A DNA stretch of 64,000 nucleotides from Planctomycetes bacterium B3_Pla (lineage in GTDB: Bacteria; Planctomycetota; Phycisphaerae; Sedimentisphaerales; Anaerobacaceae). The stretch lies in contig NJBM01000003.1 in assembly GCA_005223045.1 (NCBI GenBank), positions 186,001 to 250,000 on the forward strand. The letters are read 5' to 3'. This document shows positions 60,086 to 64,000 of the stretch, piece by piece; the first letter of the stretch is position 1, and every line of letters begins with the position of its first letter. The notes under the pieces are model-generated. The model searched no databases. It was not told where the DNA came from and saw only the letters and a list, made by a program, of their open reading frames with translations. The position numbers and the translations under genes were made by a program.

Positions 60086-61411
60086 ATGAAACTAAACAAA
60101 CGCAAATCAAAGAAATTCAGACGGGGTTCCATATTAGCCTTTGTGGTTGTTATTGGTCTTTGCCTTGCTCTTTTAGGTATGGGCATGCTTCAAATGGGAT
60201 TCGGCAGCCGGCTGAATTCGCATATATCGGTCTCTGTTATAACCGCTCGTGAGGCTGCTGATGCCGGAATCGCAAAAGCGTTGTATTCAATGAATGCTGC
60301 TTTTCCAACCCCTGATTGGGCACCCACTGGTAGTGGTACTTTGCCTAATTCAAATGCAAGCTATTCCTACGAAATAACCGTTCCACCTTATGCTGAACCT
60401 CGAGGCGCCTATTTTGATCATTATGAAATTAAATCAATAGGCACTTCAGATAGAGATCAGAGGATTATATATACCGTTACAGGTATAAGAAATTTTCTTG
60501 ACTATGGTCTTATTGTGACAAATACGATAGACTTGAAGTCCGACACTTTACTTGACGGGTATGATACCAGACTGGGCCCGTACACGGAATTCCCAGACAC
60601 TACAAACTCACATGCATATATAAGGATTGGCACGACAAGCATTGCCGAAAATGCGATATGGCTCCACCAGGATACCTGGATTACCGGCGATGTTCTTACT
60701 GGTATCGGCGGTGACGTGTATGAGGTAATACAAGAAACTCCGACAGGTGGATCCATTACCGGCCCGTGGTACAGTCTGCCGGAACCCTGGTCTTTTGATC
60801 CCATTATCATACCTGATGCGGTTTATATTCCTTCCGGAAGCATCGGCAACAGCACTCCCTGGGATGGCACTGGGAGCTATCGTGTCCCGGCGGTTGTGAC
60901 TGGTGAGAAGCAATACTTTCAATTCGACAACATAGATGTGCCGACTGGGCAGAGCTTGATATTCCTGGGGCCCGTTGATATTATTATTACCGGCAATCTC
61001 GAACTTGACAATGCAGCAACACTGTACGTAGGCGAACCATTCCCAGATCTGGAGCATCCTGCTTATCCTTTATCTTCCTTAACAATCTATTTATATGGTG
61101 ATTTATTAGTAAGAAATGGTGGAAATATTAATAACCTGAGCCGGATTCCACTCAATTTTCAGTTATATGGAGTAGGACCGCCTTATCAGGACTGGGACAT
61201 ATACAACAGTGGCGATTACTATGGAATCTACTACGGCCCGAATGCCAATATACGTACTTATGCCACTGCTGAGTTTTACGGTTCGATTTCAGGACACGAT
61301 TTTCTCTTGTTTAACGGCGGGCAGTTACACTATGACCGTGCTTTGGCTGACTTGACTGCGTACGACACCGGTTTTGGAATAGATAGCTGGTGGGAGCAAA
61401 GCGGGCTGTAA
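60086..61411 (+). CDS. PilX-like pilus assembly protein
   Basis: A 441-residue protein with a basic N-terminus and one membrane helix (residues 15-38; SILAFVVVIGLCLALLGMG), followed by SHISVSVITAREAADAGIAKAL, which resembles PilX N-terminal regions. The body (PDTTNSHAYIRIGTTS, ITGNLELDNAATLYVGEPF, LYGDLLVRNGGNI) is beta-helix-like, repeating NGG/LYG patterns, as in DUF7305-type proteins. It may be exposed at the pilus tip or surface (inference). Start: ATG at 60086, with GAGGTAAGAGAG upstream. Confidence 0.72.
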   Translation: MKLNKRKSKKFRRGSILAFVVVIGLCLALLGMGMLQMGFGSRLNSHISVSVITAREAADAGIAKALYSMNAAFPTPDWAPTGSGTLPNSNASYSYEITVPPYAEPRGAYFDHYEIKSIGTSDRDQRIIYTVTGIRNFLDYGLIVTNTIDLKSDTLLDGYDTRLGPYTEFPDTTNSHAYIRIGTTSIAENAIWLHQDTWITGDVLTGIGGDVYEVIQETPTGGSITGPWYSLPEPWSFDPIIIPDAVYIPSGSIGNSTPWDGTGSYRVPAVVTGEKQYFQFDNIDVPTGQSLIFLGPVDIIITGNLELDNAATLYVGEPFPDLEHPAYPLSSLTIYLYGDLLVRNGGNINNLSRIPLNFQLYGVGPPYQDWDIYNSGDYYGIYYGPNANIRTYATAEFYGSISGHDFLLFNGGQLHYDRALADLTAYDTGFGIDSWWEQSGL

Positions 61412-61690
61412 TAATAATTGGAATAAATGGGTTGCCTTTTTCTTCTTAATCTGCTATCATCCACTGGAGACTTGGCTTCGTGACAAATACCGGGATTGTT
61501 GGTACTTTTTGTCTCATTTCGAGAAAAGGCATTGACAATCGAAACAGCGCCAATCTAAACTGTGGTTTGCGCTTAGCTGGTTCGGTTGACCACGATACGG
61601 AGTTCCGAATCGGTTGCGGCAGGAAGAGAAGGACGACTTCGTTATCAGGGCCGTAATAGCTCAGTTTTAAGCAAAGTTCACTGGAATAGT
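61412..61690. other. intergenic region with candidate pilM promoter
   Basis: About 280 bp. TTGACA (61532-61537), an 18-bp spacer and TAAACT (61556-61561) form the best candidate promoter. An upstream open frame in register with PilM begins at 61586 but adds 35 residues not found in PilM proteins and is not preferred. Confidence 0.35.
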
Positions 61691-62737
61691 ATGTTTGGGT
61701 TTGGACACAATGAAATAATGGGGATGGATATCGGTTCTTCGGTGGTGAAGGTCGTGCAGTTGCGTCAGAGCCAGCGGGGTTGGATAGTCACCGGTGCGGG
61801 TATTTCTGATATCTCCGACAAAGGCTCGGACAGTCCCGGCCGGCAGGACGCAAATACCCTGCGGGCGATTCTCAACTGCGTTCGTCTTAGCGGCATCAGG
61901 GCAAATCTGGCGGTCTGCGGGGTGGGCGGCCCGGGTGTGGTCGTTCGCAATTTCGAGTTTCCCGCCGTCCCTGCCGATGAGATAGATAGAGCGGTCCGGC
62001 TCGAAGCCAAACAGGTTTGCCCGTTCAATACCGACGAGATCGCCGTGGATTATCGCCTGATACCCGGCGGCAACAACAAAACAAAGGGGTACCTGGTCGT
62101 TGCTACCGACAAGCTGGTGAACAGCAAGACCCGGCTTGTCAAGAAAGCCAGGCTCGATTGCGCCTTGATGGACATCGACGGACTGGCGCTTCTTAATTGC
62201 TTCAAAGAGCTTGAGAATCCCCCGAACAATCATGGGACCGCGCTTTTGAACATCGGCAGCAGTCACACAACGTTGGCGATCGAGGGCAAGAAAGGCTGGC
62301 CGCTTATCCGCGACCTGAATTATGCCGGCGACAGCATTATAAGGAAAGTTGCCGCCGAGAACGAACTTTCGGAGGAGGACGTTAAGGCGACATTAGCAGG
62401 CAATCAGCAGGAAGCTCATGCGGACGTTCGGCAGAGTTTCGAGAGCGCCTGCGACAGGCTTGTTACCGATATTACCAAGACGGTCCGCTATTACGGGGCA
62501 CAGGGGCAGACATCGGAAATAAAGAAGATATTAGTCTGCGGCGGCTTTGCCCTGTTCGGCGAGCTTGTGAAGATTTTGGACAGCCGGTTGCCAATGAAAG
62601 TGGCGACGTGGAACCCCTTCGAGAAAATGCGATGCCAGGTAGGACGGCACCATCGCGGCGTCCTGGTGAAGAATATCCTTCGCAAGAACGGCCCCGCGAT
62701 GGCGGTGGCCGCCGGTTTCGCCATGAGGTCGATATGA
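61691..62737 (+). CDS. pilM: type IV pilus assembly protein PilM
   Basis: A 348-residue actin-like ATPase of PilM type: MGMDIGSSVVKVVQLRQ near residues 10-26 (phosphate-1 motif), LLNIGSSHTTLAIEG near 185-199, and KILVCGGFALFGELVKIL near 278-295. The protein forms the cytosolic platform with PilN and PilO at the inner membrane. Start: ATG at 61691, two residues before FGFGHNEIMGMDIG, preferred over the longer frame from 61586. Its TGA is one base before the PilN start. Confidence 0.9.
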   Translation: MFGFGHNEIMGMDIGSSVVKVVQLRQSQRGWIVTGAGISDISDKGSDSPGRQDANTLRAILNCVRLSGIRANLAVCGVGGPGVVVRNFEFPAVPADEIDRAVRLEAKQVCPFNTDEIAVDYRLIPGGNNKTKGYLVVATDKLVNSKTRLVKKARLDCALMDIDGLALLNCFKELENPPNNHGTALLNIGSSHTTLAIEGKKGWPLIRDLNYAGDSIIRKVAAENELSEEDVKATLAGNQQEAHADVRQSFESACDRLVTDITKTVRYYGAQGQTSEIKKILVCGGFALFGELVKILDSRLPMKVATWNPFEKMRCQVGRHHRGVLVKNILRKNGPAMAVAAGFAMRSI

Positions 62738-62738
62738 T

Positions 62739-63380
62739 ATGCACACGATAGACTTGCTAAGGGGCGAAGGCGTCCCGCCAAAAACAACTCTCGGCAGCGT
62801 ACTCATCGTCGTAGTGATAGCGGCGGTTCCCGTGCTTGCCGCGGCGGCGATGGCCGACCGTTATCTCCAGAACAGGGAAACTATCGCGATACAACAAAAG
62901 GCAATCACCACAGACAAAGCGACAATCGAGGAACTCGCCGACATCGTGGCGTTGCAGAAATTAGTAGAGCAGACGCAAAGCGTTACCAACACGAGGCTCT
63001 CGGAAGTTGCATCCTGCCTCGGCGGCTATGTTCAATGGTCGCCCGTTTTGGTGACGTTGGTCGAAAACATGCCTGCCGAGATGATTATGAGCAAGCTTTC
63101 GGCCGAAAGCACGGTTGAAAGGATAAGAGTGCCGAAAAAGGACAATCCGAACCAGGAAATCGACGTGAGTGTCACCAAACGAACGTTGGTTCTCGATATC
63201 AGCGGAAGTCAGCCGGGCAACTACGAGACGATAGTCAGGGATTACCGTACCCGATTGAAATCCTCGGAATTGCTCGGGCCCAAGCTCGAAGAGATCACAG
63301 CCTCGAAGAAACCCGGCGGCTCCGGGGACGACAAAACCGTTTCATGGACGATGAACCTTATTTTCAAATCCGCATCGTAG
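62739..63380 (+). CDS. type IV pilus assembly protein PilN-like
   Basis: A 213-residue protein starting MHTIDLLRGEGVPPKTTLG; the IDLLRG motif resembles the INLLP motif by which PilN binds PilM. One membrane helix (residues 19-39), then a coiled-coil (AITTDKATIEELADIVALQKL) and a ferredoxin-like periplasmic domain. Position immediately after pilM supports the assignment. It is 10 bp before the next gene. Confidence 0.8.
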   Translation: MHTIDLLRGEGVPPKTTLGSVLIVVVIAAVPVLAAAAMADRYLQNRETIAIQQKAITTDKATIEELADIVALQKLVEQTQSVTNTRLSEVASCLGGYVQWSPVLVTLVENMPAEMIMSKLSAESTVERIRVPKKDNPNQEIDVSVTKRTLVLDISGSQPGNYETIVRDYRTRLKSSELLGPKLEEITASKKPGGSGDDKTVSWTMNLIFKSAS

Positions 63381-63390
63381 CGAGTCTTCC

Positions 63391-63975
63391 ATGAAGTCGA
63401 TTTACGGAAAATACATTAAAATAGGAATCTCAGCCTGGGCGGGCTGCTTTATTGTGCTCTTACTGTCCTATGTAGTCGTGCTGGCGCCGCAGGAAAAACT
63501 CAAGGCCCGGACCGAGAGCCAGTTCGCCGAGGCCAGGCGTACAGCCCAGGCTGCAAAGGAGGCTGCACGAGAGGAAAACAAGATCAAGCTGAAGGAGCAG
63601 GCCGCAAATCTGGACAAGAGATTGCAGGAATTTATTATAGAAGAAGCCGACACGGCTAACCTGACGTTCGATATCGACAGAATTTCCAATGCCATCAAGC
63701 TCGACTCGTCCAGCATAAATACTATGGGCAGCCAGGGAATCGTGGAAATAGAGAACTGCGAATACCTGTTTGCCAAGCAGATAAGCGTCGATTTTGCGTC
63801 GAGTTTCAATCAGTTTGCCGCCTTCCTCAACGCCCTGGAGAGGAACCGGCCGGTCATCTTCGTAGATACGTTTGCAATAACCAGAGCCAGGGAAGACAAT
63901 TCAAATCACTCGGTCAGCATGAAGCTGGCGGTCCTTGTCGGCAAAGACGCGAAAGCCGGGGGAGTTGACGGGTGA
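63391..63975 (+). CDS. type IV pilus assembly protein PilO-like
   Basis: A 194-residue protein with one N-terminal membrane helix (residues 12-30), a long charged coiled coil (KARTESQFAEARRTAQAAKEAAR near 37-59) and a C-terminal ferredoxin-like fold. This is the GspM/PilO pattern, the periplasmic partner of PilN. It ends 25 bp before the window edge. An ATG at 63996 may open the next gene. Confidence 0.75.
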   Translation: MKSIYGKYIKIGISAWAGCFIVLLLSYVVVLAPQEKLKARTESQFAEARRTAQAAKEAAREENKIKLKEQAANLDKRLQEFIIEEADTANLTFDIDRISNAIKLDSSSINTMGSQGIVEIENCEYLFAKQISVDFASSFNQFAAFLNALERNRPVIFVDTFAITRAREDNSNHSVSMKLAVLVGKDAKAGGVDG

Positions 63976-64000
63976 TAACCTTTGACACGGATTTATGAGC

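Noticed and set aside
1..64000. tRNA, rRNA, tmRNA, prophage, IS transposase or replication origin
   Set aside because: No T-loop or rRNA motifs, no DDE/HUH transposase or phage structural genes, and no dnaA-box cluster were recognised by eye; a profile search could still find a missed small RNA.

Overview
The window looks like a chromosomal segment of a Planctomycetota bacterium, most likely class Phycisphaerae (Sedimentisphaerales-like). This rests on gene content, not on a marker phylogeny. The indicators are prepilin-like proteins with an H-X9-DG tail motif, a DUF1800/DUF1501 pair, a hydrazine-synthase-alpha-related three-CXXCH protein, DUF1080 and DUF6807 proteins, a sulfatase, a Tat-exported Gfo/Idh/MocA oxidoreductase, a Ser/Thr kinase fused to a PD40 propeller, and intergenic repeats that translate as FEKTKP on one strand. 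An LPS heptose epimerase and Tat and type IV pilus genes indicate a diderm envelope. No rRNA, tRNA, CRISPR array, prophage or intact transposase was seen.

Layout: 1-1650 holds a truncated prepilin-like gene and a secreted metallophosphoesterase. 1604-12379 is a leftward block: DUF1080 lipoprotein, FAD/Fe-S oxidoreductase, multiheme HzsA-like protein, lepA, an OPA-type MFS transporter and a uroporphyrinogen-decarboxylase-family protein. 12718-19908 runs rightward with DUF1800, DUF1501 and a large secreted glycosidase-like protein. 19936-21261 is tatA-tatC (leftward), facing a secreted DUF4832-like gene. 22949-25735 is a leftward receptor-like kinase. 26185-26280 is a 31-residue membrane peptide gene with its own promoter and terminator. 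26428-30945 holds hldD, a membrane protein, tyrS, a vapBC module and two uncharacterised genes. 31016-32863 is a class II ribonucleotide reductase. It is followed by about 1.6 kb without an intact gene, filled with an interspersed repeat array, other dispersed repeats and a decayed surface-protein fragment.

34462-39266 holds a large secreted multidomain protein, a DUF3616-like protein and a DUF362 protein. 39418-44176 is an ABC export / Gld-like operon (ATPase, permease, auxiliary protein, DUF4340). 44288-48469 holds FG-GAP, HEAT-repeat and prepilin-like secreted proteins. 48614-53193 is a carbohydrate-utilisation-like cluster (TIM-barrel epimerase, sulfatase, DUF6807, Gfo/Idh/MocA). A rhomboid protease follows. 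54703 to the right edge is a type IV pilus / type II secretion-like operon: small membrane protein, PilB, PilC, four pilin-like proteins, PilM, PilN, PilO.

How the parts relate: the Tat system could export the three twin-arginine proteins encoded here (DUF1501, sulfatase, Gfo/Idh/MocA). The secreted glycosidase, DUF1080, sulfatase and epimerase genes suggest life on complex, partly sulfated polysaccharides. Starts were moved from the longest open frame to an internal codon where a Shine-Dalgarno sequence or signal peptide supported it, and each such choice is stated. All functions are inferred from motifs read by eye.
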